Assembly (NCBI GenBank): GCA_964467345.1
Contig: CAYXPY010000034.1
Span: forward strand, 1 to 23,136
Reading direction: 5' to 3'
DNA length: 23,136 nucleotides
From: SM1-50 sp964467345
GTDB taxonomy: Archaea > Thermoplasmatota > E2 > DHVEG-1
The stretch's first letter is position 1. Every line of letters starts with the position of its first letter. The notes beneath the pieces are model-generated. The model had not been told where the DNA came from, searched no databases, and saw only the letters and a program-made list of their open reading frames with translations. The position numbers were made by a program, and so were the translations under genes. Positions 7,646 to 14,301 of this stretch are shown here, in pieces.

Positions 7646-7995
7646 GGCATCCCATAGTGACATCGCAGAAATACTATTTCATGATAGATGGGTAGGTGCG
7701 TATGCAACTGAGCGGTGTGCTGTCAACCTTTGACCATCAGAATATATCCAATAGATAGTTTCCACTGGAAATAAGGGGGTGTCAATTGTTATCGAGCGAA
7801 AGGGTGACATAAAACGATACTACCGTTGGACATCTACGAGACCCGAGAACACAACAGGGATACTTTTTCTTGGTATCTACCTGTAAAACGCTAAATCAAA
7901 AAAAAAAAGTTAAAAGAAAAAATAAAAGTAGTTTTTCCTTTTTCCGAACAGAGAAAGAAAAAACCACCTGCAAATAATCTAAGATATATCTCTAC
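7646..7995. other. Intergenic stretch with T/A-rich terminator and no clear gene
   Basis: About 350 nt separate the 41-aa peptide gene from the 58-aa zinc-ribbon gene. A minus-strand frame of 43 codons (7679-7810) lacks a ribosome site or recognisable features and was not called. A 13-bp palindrome TTTCCACTGGAAA lies at 7759-7771. The right part is the terminator region of the minus-strand zinc-ribbon gene. Confidence 0.4.
7898..7965 (-). terminator. Terminator region of the 58-aa zinc-ribbon gene
   Basis: Read on the minus strand, a weak A/T hairpin (GTTTTTTC... paired with ...GAAAAAC, 7931-7965) is followed by long T-runs (7898-7930). It begins about 30 nt past the stop of the gene at 7996. 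Confidence 0.5.
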
Positions 7996-8172
7996 TTAGA
8001 ATCTCTTTGGCCGATGTTTCTGATAACAGTCCCTGCAGTAGACTGGTCTGTTACCATCTGGTTTGAACGGAACTTGGGTTTCCTTGCCGCAATCTGCACA
8101 GGTTACATCATGCATTTCACGAGGTGCGCCATAATCCCGACCACCACGATCGGATCTATCTCTTTTTTCCAT
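7996..8172 (-). CDS. CxxC-x17-CxxC-type zinc-ribbon protein (58 aa)
   Basis: This small gene was found by reading the minus strand. The N-terminal third is hydrophilic and rich in Arg, Asp and Gly (RDRSDRGGRDYG). It is followed by a compact zinc ribbon: C25-x2-C28 (CADC), then KETQVPFKPDGNRPVYC, then C46-x2-C49 (CRDC), ending YQKHRPKRF. The segment with two CxxC pairs 17 residues apart and RPVYCRDCY is the hallmark of a widespread family of very small zinc-binding proteins in archaea and Patescibacteria. They are often linked to RNA or ribosome binding because of the basic RGG-like tail; the exact role is unknown. AGGAAG lies about 10 nt before the ATG, and TATATATAA immediately precedes it. 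It is divergent from the large C25 peptidase gene. Confidence 0.85.
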   Translation of the reverse strand: MEKRDRSDRGGRDYGAPREMHDVTCADCGKETQVPFKPDGNRPVYCRDCYQKHRPKRF

Positions 8173-8296
8173 TTATATATACTTCCTTTTTGTTATATCA
8201 TCGGTTCCTTGTTTCCGTAGAACCGCTGGAAGGCAATATAGACATGTGGTATTTAACCTTATGGATACAAAACAGACGAACCCGTGGACAAAAAGG

Positions 8297-8306
8297 TTTT
8301 TATAAG
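8297..8306 (+). promoter_or_regulatory. TATA box for the large C25 peptidase gene
   Basis: TTTTTATAAG lies about 44 bp before the ATG at 8346. Transcription would then start near 8328, leaving a short leader that contains the ribosome site GGGGAG (8334-8339). Confidence 0.5.
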
Positions 8307-8345
8307 AACACGATGTTAAATACTCAAAGACACGGGGAGCATCAT

Positions 8346-10292
8346 ATGAAGAAAAAAGAATTCATACTTATCATAAGCATTTTTTCGACACTGCTCATGG
8401 TTGGTAGCAGTATCCAAGCAGGCAGTATAGACAACGAAAAAACCAGGGAACCTACCCTTCAAACAACGAAACGTTCGTATCAATTTTCCCTTCCATCAAT
8501 TCAGGAAGACCTTGCCTATAGCGCAGTCCTGTTGACCGAGGCGACCGGGTATCGCACCACCCCGGGTGAACCAATCCTGCCACTTCTTCGCGATACCATT
8601 GAACTACCATTCGGCGCAAAGATACAGACCATCGAATACCATCCAGGCAGCATGCATCAACTGCCGCTGACCCAGAAAATCACCCCCGCGATCGCACCAG
8701 TCCCGTTCCCCTCTGAACACCACACCATCCAGTACTCAGAGAACACTGCTATCTATACAGCCAACGAATACTTCCCTGATGAGTGGTACTCCTATCGACT
8801 CACGGGTGGACTTAGCAGTGACAACATCCTGAGAACCTTCCTGACCATCCAGATAAACCCTGTTCGATACAACCCTGTAGAACACCGCATCCAAATCATC
8901 GATTCCATCAGCATCCAGGTCACCTATGAACAACCACCCACGCCTCTTCCCCGGGGTCGTGATTCCTACGACATGATCATCATCTGCCATGACCCCTATG
9001 CATCCTTGCTTCAGCCTCTTGTGGACCATAAAAACAACAAAGGGATTCAGACAAAACTCATCAGCATGCAAGACATCTACGCAGAAACCTATTTCCCCGC
9101 GACCGGTCGGGACAACCCTGAGACGATAAAATATTTCATTAAGAACGCAAAAGAAACCTGGAACATCACCTATGTGATGCTCGTAGGCAACTACATGCAG
9201 GTTCCCATTCGCTACAGCAACCTTGTGACAGACGCTGGTGGTGCCTACGAGGAAGCCAAATTTGCTTCAGACCTGTACTATGCGGATCTGTATGATGCGA
9301 ACGGGAGTTTCTCCAGCTGGGACACGGACAACGACGGCATCTACGCAGAATGGCCATACCCAGAATGGCACCCGCAAGAAGACATCCTTGATATGGTCCC
9401 CGATGTCCATCTGGGAAGACTAGCCTGTATGTTTAAGACAGAGGTAAAAACCGTCGTTGACAAAATCATCACCTATGAAAACACAGCGGCAGACCAAGAA
9501 TGGTTCAATACGATGGTCGTCATCGGAGGAGACACCTTTGACAAAAGCTGGGAGGCAGGCACCGATTATAACGAAGGAGAAGAAGCCACCAAGCAAGCCT
9601 TAGAGTACATGCCGCAATTCACGGATGTGAAACTCTGGAGCACGCTTGGGACCCTGAAAACTGAAAACATCCATACCGAGATAAGCAAAGGATGCGGTTT
9701 TCTGTATTTCTGTGGCCATGGGAGCCCGAAATCATGGGCAACCCACGACAATGGTGATTATGTTAACTGGACAGGGCAATACAAGAACCTGGACATGCCA
9801 AAGCTCACCAACAAGGGCATGCCACCGGTCTTGATAGTGGGAGGATGCCATAACAGCGAAATCGATGTGACACCACTGAACCTGATCCGGGGTTTCCTCC
9901 GAGAAGGCATGAACTATTTTAAAGTCAATGAGACCTGGCTTGGATCCTACTTTAAATATAACTACGCGTTGGAATGCTGGAGCTGGGTCTTTGTCAAGGT
10001 GCGCGGTGGTGCGATCGCATCCATGGGAAGCAGTGGATATGGTGGGGTAAGCATCGGTGATGCCAACCATGATGGCATCCCTGATTGCGTCCAAGGCTCC
10101 GATGGGTGGTTCGAGGTGGAATTCTTCCGGCTATACAACCAGGAGAACGTCACTATCCTTGGTCAGAACTATGATCAAGTGGTGACCAGCTATATACACA
10201 ATTTCCCTGTTGATACGAACCGGTATGATGCGAAAATCGTTCAGACCCATATCCTGCTTGGTGACCCAAGCCTACAAATCGGGGGATACTAA
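8346..10292 (+). CDS. Secreted C25 (gingipain-type) cysteine peptidase
   Basis: The 648-aa precursor begins with a clear signal peptide (MKKKEF followed by a hydrophobic stretch to about residue 25). A C25-type propeptide region follows (about 50-200), with the typical GEPILPLLRDTIELPFG segment. The peptidase domain starts near SYDMIIICHDPYA. It contains the catalytic pair H458 (YFCGHGSP) and C501 (LIVGGCHNSE), and ends with HILLGDPSLQIGG. Two Asp-rich loops, DTDNDG and DANHDG, look like calcium-binding sites. Gingipains cleave after Arg or Lys, but specificity here is unknown. No C-terminal anchor or sorting domain is seen, so the product is probably released or loosely attached. The start at 8346 has a good ribosome site, GGGGAG, 6 nt upstream. 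The same frame stays open back to 8124, but that part overlaps the zinc-ribbon gene on the other strand and is not protein-like. Confidence 0.93.
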   Translation: MKKKEFILIISIFSTLLMVGSSIQAGSIDNEKTREPTLQTTKRSYQFSLPSIQEDLAYSAVLLTEATGYRTTPGEPILPLLRDTIELPFGAKIQTIEYHPGSMHQLPLTQKITPAIAPVPFPSEHHTIQYSENTAIYTANEYFPDEWYSYRLTGGLSSDNILRTFLTIQINPVRYNPVEHRIQIIDSISIQVTYEQPPTPLPRGRDSYDMIIICHDPYASLLQPLVDHKNNKGIQTKLISMQDIYAETYFPATGRDNPETIKYFIKNAKETWNITYVMLVGNYMQVPIRYSNLVTDAGGAYEEAKFASDLYYADLYDANGSFSSWDTDNDGIYAEWPYPEWHPQEDILDMVPDVHLGRLACMFKTEVKTVVDKIITYENTAADQEWFNTMVVIGGDTFDKSWEAGTDYNEGEEATKQALEYMPQFTDVKLWSTLGTLKTENIHTEISKGCGFLYFCGHGSPKSWATHDNGDYVNWTGQYKNLDMPKLTNKGMPPVLIVGGCHNSEIDVTPLNLIRGFLREGMNYFKVNETWLGSYFKYNYALECWSWVFVKVRGGAIASMGSSGYGGVSIGDANHDGIPDCVQGSDGWFEVEFFRLYNQENVTILGQNYDQVVTSYIHNFPVDTNRYDAKIVQTHILLGDPSLQIGGY

Positions 10293-10318
10293 AAAAAGAA
10301 TATTAAACAAACAGAAAA

Positions 10319-10348
10319 AAAAAAGAATCCTAGAAAAAATATCCTAGG
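10319..10348 (-). terminator. Hairpin plus T-run terminator of the winged-helix gene
   Basis: CCTAG (10329-10333) pairs with CTAGG (10344-10348) around a 10-nt A/T-rich loop. On the minus strand this is followed by a long T-run. The hairpin begins within the gene's stop codon, giving an intrinsic-like terminator. Confidence 0.6.
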
Positions 10349-10697
10349 TGTTGCAGGAATGTAACAGCCACGCGTTTTCAGGGATCTTTTTATAGATTGA
10401 ATAGGGGGGTTCTTCGATAGGTTTGCGGTACGCCTCAGCACGGATGCCGTCGATGTTAAACGACCAGTAGTATTTCCGAACGGATTTTCCTTTCTCTGTG
10501 ATTTCCTCTCGTCGGAGGTAAAGGAGGTTTTTTTGATGCAGCTCGTAGAAGATGGAACGGATGTCCTTATGAAGAGACATATCCTCGACTTCTTTGGATT
10601 TCTTAAAGACACCCTGAACAGTCTGTGCGAGTGCTACAGCATCCTCCTTGCTCATATCAAACCCGTTTTTCAACGCCTTCACAAATAAGGGGTTCAT
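10344..10697 (-). CDS. Uncharacterised archaeal protein, probable winged-helix fold
   Basis: This 117-aa soluble protein has an excellent ribosome site: GGTGAG (minus strand, 10703-10708) 5 nt before the ATG. The sequence reads as a helix-rich N-terminal half (MNPLFVKALKNGFDMSKEDA, then AVALAQTVQGVFKKSKEV). The segment HKDIRSIFYELHQKNLLYLRREEITEKGK..RKYYWSFN that follows looks like a recognition-helix-plus-wing unit, comparable in layout to a winged helix such as the one in archaeal TFE. The remaining C-terminal part (AYRKPIEEPPYSIYKKIP) is probably extended. A DNA-binding or transcription-related role is therefore reasonable but inferred. No named family could be confirmed. A terminator hairpin overlaps its stop codon. 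Its promoter region includes a TATA-like CTTAATAACA (near 10731-10740) and an array of GTAC sites further upstream. Confidence 0.75.
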   Translation of the reverse strand: MNPLFVKALKNGFDMSKEDAVALAQTVQGVFKKSKEVEDMSLHKDIRSIFYELHQKNLLYLRREEITEKGKSVRKYYWSFNIDGIRAEAYRKPIEEPPYSIYKKIPENAWLLHSCNT

Positions 10698-10748
10698 CTT
10701 TTCTCACCGTGATACCTCTTCTGTCACTTTTGTTATTAAGGAGTTGTT

Positions 10749-10783
10749 GTACACCCCGTACCAGGGTTCTGTACAGTCAGTAC
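10749..10783. repeat. Symmetric array of four GTAC sites upstream of the winged-helix gene
   Basis: GTAC occurs at 10749, 10758, 10771 and 10780, with gaps of 5, 9 and 5 nt, so the array is symmetric about 10766. It lies just upstream of the probable TATA element of the minus-strand gene, a position expected for a dimeric or tetrameric regulator. This is sequence pattern only. Confidence 0.3.
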
Positions 10784-10805
10784 CCAAACGGTGAAATTCC
10801 CATTG

Positions 10806-10849
10806 AAACCCAAAAAAAAAAAATGTGATTTACATTAAAAAAAAAAAGA
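10806..10849 (-). terminator. T-rich terminator of the 53-aa membrane-protein gene
   Basis: On the minus strand two T-runs of about 11-13 nt follow the stop of the gene at 10868. The nearer one begins about 20 nt past it. Confidence 0.5.
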
Positions 10850-10867
10850 GAAGAATTTTCAGAGTGG

Positions 10868-11029
10868 TTAGGCACGCCTAACGATACCGACCACAGTGAT
10901 GATGAAAGCGACGATTTCAAGGATGTTAAACAACATTCCTATGTTTGTATCATCACCCATCGGAACGAATCGCAAAAGGATAATGACACCCCAAATACCT
11001 GCACCCAACACAATTAATGTCTTATTCAT
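10868..11029 (-). CDS. Small two-helix membrane protein (53 aa)
   Basis: This short gene was found by reading the minus strand. It has GGAG (at about 11039-11042 on the plus coordinate) 9 nt before its ATG. The 53-residue product starts MNKTLIVLGAGIWGVIILL, a first membrane helix, then has a short polar loop (RFVPMGDDTN). A second helix follows (IGMLFNILEIVAFIITVVGIV) and a basic RRA end. Hairpin membrane proteins of this size are common in archaea and mostly uncharacterised; no family is recognised. T-rich tracts follow the stop. It is transcribed in the same direction as the winged-helix gene downstream, but the terminators and about 170 nt between them suggest separate units. Confidence 0.7.
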   Translation of the reverse strand: MNKTLIVLGAGIWGVIILLRFVPMGDDTNIGMLFNILEIVAFIITVVGIVRRA

Positions 11030-11140
11030 CACTCTCTCTCCTAACCTAATGGATCCGTACTACCTCAATTGTAATTATGAGAGATGGTTATAATACTTAT
11101 CTTTCTTAGCTCAAATGAAAAACAAAAGTTCATTCAGAAA

Positions 11141-11150
11141 ACCTATAAAC
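11141..11150 (+). promoter_or_regulatory. TATA box for the FAH-family gene
   Basis: ACCTATAAAC is centred about 29 bp before the ATG at 11174, consistent with a nearly leaderless mRNA. This supports the internal start over the longer open frame that begins at 11084. Confidence 0.5.
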
Positions 11151-11173
11151 ACCTGTCACGATGCACTCCTCAT

Positions 11174-11833
11174 ATGACCACTTATCGATTTCAGGATGCC
11201 ACCACGCAGGTCCGCATCGGAAAAATCATCTGCCTCGCACGAACCTACAAAGAACATGCACGGGAGATGAACACAACGGTCACTGAAGACCCCTTGCTTT
11301 TTCTCAAACCTGCAAGCTCCGTCATCTTTGACCAGGGGACCATCATCATCCCTGCGTTATCCCACTGCTTACATCATGAAGTCGAACTTGGCATCATCAT
11401 TGGGAAAAAAGGCAAACACATCAAGGAAAAAAACGCGATGAATCATGTGCTCGGCTACCTTGTCGCCCTGGATATCACCGCCCGGGATATCCAATCTGTC
11501 GCAAAAAAGAACAGCTGGCCCTGGGCGATCGCCAAAGGATTTGACACCTTTGCGCCTCTCAGTGACGCCGTCTTAAAAGAGAAAGTTCCAAACCCACAAG
11601 AACTCCCTCTGACGTTGAAAATCAACGGTGTTATAAAACAGAGCTCAAACACCAATCAAATGATCTACACGCTGGAACGCATCATCTCCTTTATCTCCGA
11701 TATCATGACCGTGGAACGTGGCGATCTGATCCTCACAGGCACACCAGAGGGGGTAGGCGAACTGAAGGAAGGGGACGTCCTCGAAGCAAGCCTTGGATCA
11801 GTGTGTCATTTGACCGTTGATGTGAAACGGTAG
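11174..11833 (+). CDS. Fumarylacetoacetate hydrolase (FAH)-family enzyme
   Basis: The 219-aa protein is the catalytic FAH fold alone, the size of the small FAHD1-like members. These hydrolyse acylpyruvates, decarboxylate oxaloacetate, or act in aromatic-degradation isomerase/decarboxylase steps. Visible signatures are the metal-binding HHEVELGIIIG (E69 and E71), D100 in VALDIT, the AIAKGFDTFAP segment (119-127) and the family ending LTGTPEGVGEL (187-197). The substrate is not predictable, and oxaloacetate or acylpyruvate are the conservative guesses. The start at 11174 (MTTYRFQ) is chosen because a TATA box lies 29 bp upstream. The 30 residues added by the upstream frame (from 11084) have no domain content. 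It converges on the tRNA thiolase gene with only 10 nt between stops. Confidence 0.9.
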   Translation: MTTYRFQDATTQVRIGKIICLARTYKEHAREMNTTVTEDPLLFLKPASSVIFDQGTIIIPALSHCLHHEVELGIIIGKKGKHIKEKNAMNHVLGYLVALDITARDIQSVAKKNSWPWAIAKGFDTFAPLSDAVLKEKVPNPQELPLTLKINGVIKQSSNTNQMIYTLERIISFISDIMTVERGDLILTGTPEGVGELKEGDVLEASLGSVCHLTVDVKR

Positions 11834-11843
11834 AAAAAAAAAT

Positions 11844-12758
11844 CTATAGGACTCTTTTTTTCAAAAGACAGGTTTTACAGAATTTCTGGGATGTCGGTTC
11901 ACCACACCCCGGGCAACGATTCAATTTCATTGGGGGAAATTGCTGTAACAATAAATCCTTGATGCTCTCATAACTGTTCATAATACTATGACGAGTCCCA
12001 GGGGTATTCTCCTCAAGGGCATCGACGATCCCACGGAAAGACCCACGGAGCGCTCGCGTCGAATAGGGACATTCTGCGTTATGGAACTCAATGTTTTTCG
12101 CTAACGCATATAACATGATTTCTTTCTCAGGGATCATCCGTAAGGGAAGCAACCGGGGGACAAGACCGTGCTGTACCTTTGAATGAGGACCAAGGCGTGC
12201 GAGTTTCTGCATATCACCATTGGTGAAGTTCATAAGAATGGACTGCGCCATATCATCAAGGTTATGGCCCATGACCAATTTGTCAACGCCAAGCTCCCGT
12301 GCCTTCGTGTTTAGGCAGAACCTCCGGAACACACCACAGTAGCTGCATTCACCCAGCTCATCATGAAGAGCAGCGATCTCGTCCATGGTGATCCCTATGG
12401 TTTGTTTAAAGGAGATGATATGATGTTCAACCCCTAACTTTTCACAGTTTTTCTGTGCGACAGGAAGACTGGTATCGCGATACCCGATGATCCCTTCATC
12501 AACGGTGATCGCATGAAGTGCTATGTTTGGGTGTTTTGAGAAAATCGTATGCATCAGGTTCAGCGCCACTGTGCTATCCTTACCACCGGATAATGCGATT
12601 CCAAAGGTTGCAGTATCAGTGGTTTTCCCTTGTTTTTTTATATCTTTTTTTACACGGCGTTCAACATATTCGATAAAATGATTTTTGCAGAGATGAGCTC
12701 CGCTATACCGAATGAAGGTTATCGCAGGTTTCTTACATTTCAGACACGAGATGGCCAT
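11844..12758 (-). CDS. NcsA/TtuA-type tRNA thiouridine synthetase (TIGR00269-like)
   Basis: This 304-aa protein is an adenylating tRNA sulfur-transfer enzyme. The PP-loop ATP-binding motif SGGKDS is at 57-62. The iron-sulfur cluster ligands expected in this family are present: C138 and C141 in CSYC, and C230 in ECPYS. Both zinc fingers are intact, the N-terminal one with C5, C8, C24 and H27 and the C-terminal one with C282, C285, C294 and C297. Family members use a ubiquitin-like sulfur carrier to make 2-thiouridine, either at position 34 (NcsA/Ncs6) or at position 54 (TtuA, a thermostability modification). The sequence alone does not decide between them. The ATG at 12758 gives the complete N-terminal zinc finger. 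No sulfur-carrier gene is adjacent. Confidence 0.93.
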   Translation of the reverse strand: MAISCLKCKKPAITFIRYSGAHLCKNHFIEYVERRVKKDIKKQGKTTDTATFGIALSGGKDSTVALNLMHTIFSKHPNIALHAITVDEGIIGYRDTSLPVAQKNCEKLGVEHHIISFKQTIGITMDEIAALHDELGECSYCGVFRRFCLNTKARELGVDKLVMGHNLDDMAQSILMNFTNGDMQKLARLGPHSKVQHGLVPRLLPLRMIPEKEIMLYALAKNIEFHNAECPYSTRALRGSFRGIVDALEENTPGTRHSIMNSYESIKDLLLQQFPPMKLNRCPGCGEPTSQKFCKTCLLKKRVL

Positions 12759-12823
12759 GAAAAACCTCAGAGGCTAGAGTAGTATACGACACAATGTCTT
12801 TCTCCTTTAGTAGTTTACTGTGA

Positions 12824-12847
12824 GAAATCAAAATCTGAAATCAAAAT
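12824..12847 (+). repeat. 11-bp direct repeat upstream of the KaiC-like operon promoter
   Basis: GAAATCAAAAT occurs twice perfectly (12824-12834 and 12837-12847) with a 13-bp period. It ends 12 bp before the TATA element TTTATAAG (12860-12867). The location just upstream of the BRE/TATA region suits an activator or other regulator of the operon. Confidence 0.4.
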
Positions 12848-12859
12848 AAAACCTTAAGT

Positions 12860-12867
12860 TTTATAAG
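12860..12867 (+). promoter_or_regulatory. TATA box of the KaiC-like operon
   Basis: TTTATAAG lies about 80 bp before the first start codon (12942). The transcript would begin near 12890 and carry a leader of about 50 nt with the ribosome site GAGGAG (12926-12931). Confidence 0.45.
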
Positions 12868-12941
12868 ATACCAATGTATATCTATTTTACATTCGAAGAG
12901 ATTCACTCTATTATTGTTGAAGATTGAGGAGAAGATGCACT

Positions 12942-13700
12942 ATGCCGATAAAAAAAGAGGTTTGTAGTTCAGGTATCGAAGAACTTGACATGAAGATGTC
13001 CGGGGGAATCCCGTTAGGGAGCACGGTTCTCATCACCGGGTGTAGCGGGTCAGGGAAAACAACCTTATGCATGCAGTATTTATTCAATGGAGCGCGCAAA
13101 GGTGAACGTGGCGTCTTTTTCACTATCACGGAGCCCCTCTTTAAACTAACAAAGAACCTTGAAGGGTTTGCCTTCTACGATAAAAAGTTAATAGAATCTG
13201 GGATGGTCAATATCATTGATTTACGTATCATCAGCGAACGGTTAGGATTGGACACAGAGAAATACACTGTAGAGGATGCCGGAGCGTTACTTGATATCTT
13301 AAAAGATATCGCAGATGAGCTTGATGTTAAACGTTTGGTCATGGACTCAATCACTGCACTATGTTATCGACTGCAGACCAGGGAGATGATCCGGGATTTC
13401 ATCTTCAAACTGGGTACATCCCTTGCAGTGATGAAATGCACGACTCTTCTTACCTCCGAGGTTCCACCCCAGACATTCAAATTCTCCCAATATGAGATTG
13501 AGGAGTTTATCTCCGATGGTATCATTTTCCTGGGAGATATGGATAGAAAAGGGGACCTCATTCGGACCTTGCAGGTCATAAAAATGCGTGGTACTGACCA
13601 TTCGCGAACAAAATTCGCATTAAACATTTCAGCGCAACGGGGAATCGAGTTAGTGCCCCTCTTAAAATCAACTGAATTTGAATCTTTGTTGAAACGATAG
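12942..13700 (+). CDS. KaiC-like RecA-superfamily ATPase (intact active site)
   Basis: This 252-aa single-domain KaiC-family protein is the first gene of a four-gene operon. Walker A GCSGSGKTT (33-41) and Walker B RLVMDS (D135) are intact. A glutamate (E64) occupies the position of the KaiC catalytic pair. The C-terminal KaiC signatures EEFISDGIIFL (187-197) and KMRGTDHSRTKFALNI (214-229) are clear. Such proteins form hexamers that bind and hydrolyse ATP and sometimes autophosphorylate; in archaea they serve in signalling and motility switching. The start at 12942 (MPIKKEV) is preceded by GAGGAG. An in-frame TTG at 12924 would put the ribosome site inside the gene and is rejected. Only 13 nt separate it from the next gene. 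The closely linked relatives with lost motifs suggest a hetero-oligomer in which this is the active subunit. Confidence 0.9.
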   Translation: MPIKKEVCSSGIEELDMKMSGGIPLGSTVLITGCSGSGKTTLCMQYLFNGARKGERGVFFTITEPLFKLTKNLEGFAFYDKKLIESGMVNIIDLRIISERLGLDTEKYTVEDAGALLDILKDIADELDVKRLVMDSITALCYRLQTREMIRDFIFKLGTSLAVMKCTTLLTSEVPPQTFKFSQYEIEEFISDGIIFLGDMDRKGDLIRTLQVIKMRGTDHSRTKFALNISAQRGIELVPLLKSTEFESLLKR

Positions 13701-13713
13701 GAGAGATGATGTG

Positions 13714-14289
13714 ATGGTTGATGCTGTTATTGAAGGCATACGGGAACGGATTGCAGCAGCAATTCAAGTGAACCAATCGGTTGGTATCCAAGTCCCTGAG
13801 AACAGACATGGGGATTTATTGGAGGCTATCTTTGATTCCATCTGTAGGAATTCCCATACGATATGGACGTATGTCACCGTCAGTAAAACATTTGATTACC
13901 TTTCAAAGACCTTCAAGGAAGGAACCCAGCAGACCAACATCAAATTCATCGACTGCATTTCAAGAGCCGCTGGGATTTCAGATAATAACTCGAGCTGCAT
14001 CTTTGTTGAAAGCCCAGTGATGCTTGAAAAGATTATCCTGGAGACGTTAAACAACTTCAAGGGGATGAAACGGGACCTGGATAAATATATCATCATCGAC
14101 TCGCTGAGCGCGCTGATGATCTATAACGATCCGGAGATCATCAGGGAGTTTGTCTCGTTGCTGATGAACCGCAGCAGAGCGGAGAACATCCATATCGTGT
14201 CTATCCTTGTCGAAGAGGAAATGGATTCAAACAAACTGATTCAACTGAATGATAAAATCATCGTTTTACGGGACTCCTTTATCGATTAA
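13714..14289 (+). CDS. RecA/KaiC-fold protein without Walker A (probable pseudo-ATPase)
   Basis: The 191-aa protein keeps the strand-loop layout of a RecA-type core. A hydrophobic strand leads to a loop where a P-loop should be (SVGIQVPENRHGDLLEAI, 22-39), but there is no GxxGxGK[ST] motif. A good Walker B-like strand and Asp are present (KYIIIDSLSALMIYND, D129). Later segments (ENIHIVSILVEEEM and NDKIIVLRDSF) match the order seen in KaiC-like cores. It should therefore not hydrolyse ATP by the usual mechanism. A role as a structural or regulatory partner of the upstream ATPase is inferred from the operon. ATG 13714 is 8 nt after GGAGAG (13700-13705); the adjacent GTG at 13711 is an alternative start. 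No family name could be assigned with confidence. Confidence 0.7.
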   Translation: MVDAVIEGIRERIAAAIQVNQSVGIQVPENRHGDLLEAIFDSICRNSHTIWTYVTVSKTFDYLSKTFKEGTQQTNIKFIDCISRAAGISDNNSSCIFVESPVMLEKIILETLNNFKGMKRDLDKYIIIDSLSALMIYNDPEIIREFVSLLMNRSRAENIHIVSILVEEEMDSNKLIQLNDKIIVLRDSFID

Positions 14290-14301
14290 TGAGAGAGTAA
14301 T

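Noticed and set aside
7679..7810. Minus-strand frame of 43 codons (MSPFRSITIDTPLF...).
   Set aside because: No ribosome site, no recognisable motif and no hydrophobic or zinc pattern; coding evidence is too weak.
8014..8220. Plus-strand frame of 68 codons.
   Set aside because: It is opposite the zinc-ribbon gene (7996-8172, minus), whose cysteine pattern is a real family signature; the plus-strand frame has no features.
8124..8345. Upstream in-frame extension of the large C25 peptidase gene.
   Set aside because: It overlaps the minus-strand zinc-ribbon gene, is not protein-like and would bury the clear signal peptide. The ribosome site before 8346 and the TATA box support the internal start.
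10289..10612. Second minus-strand frame (107 codons) overlapping the winged-helix gene.
   Set aside because: It is Ser/Thr/Arg-rich with a Phe-rich tail from the A-run and has no ribosome site. The other frame has a strong ribosome site and a terminator right at its stop.
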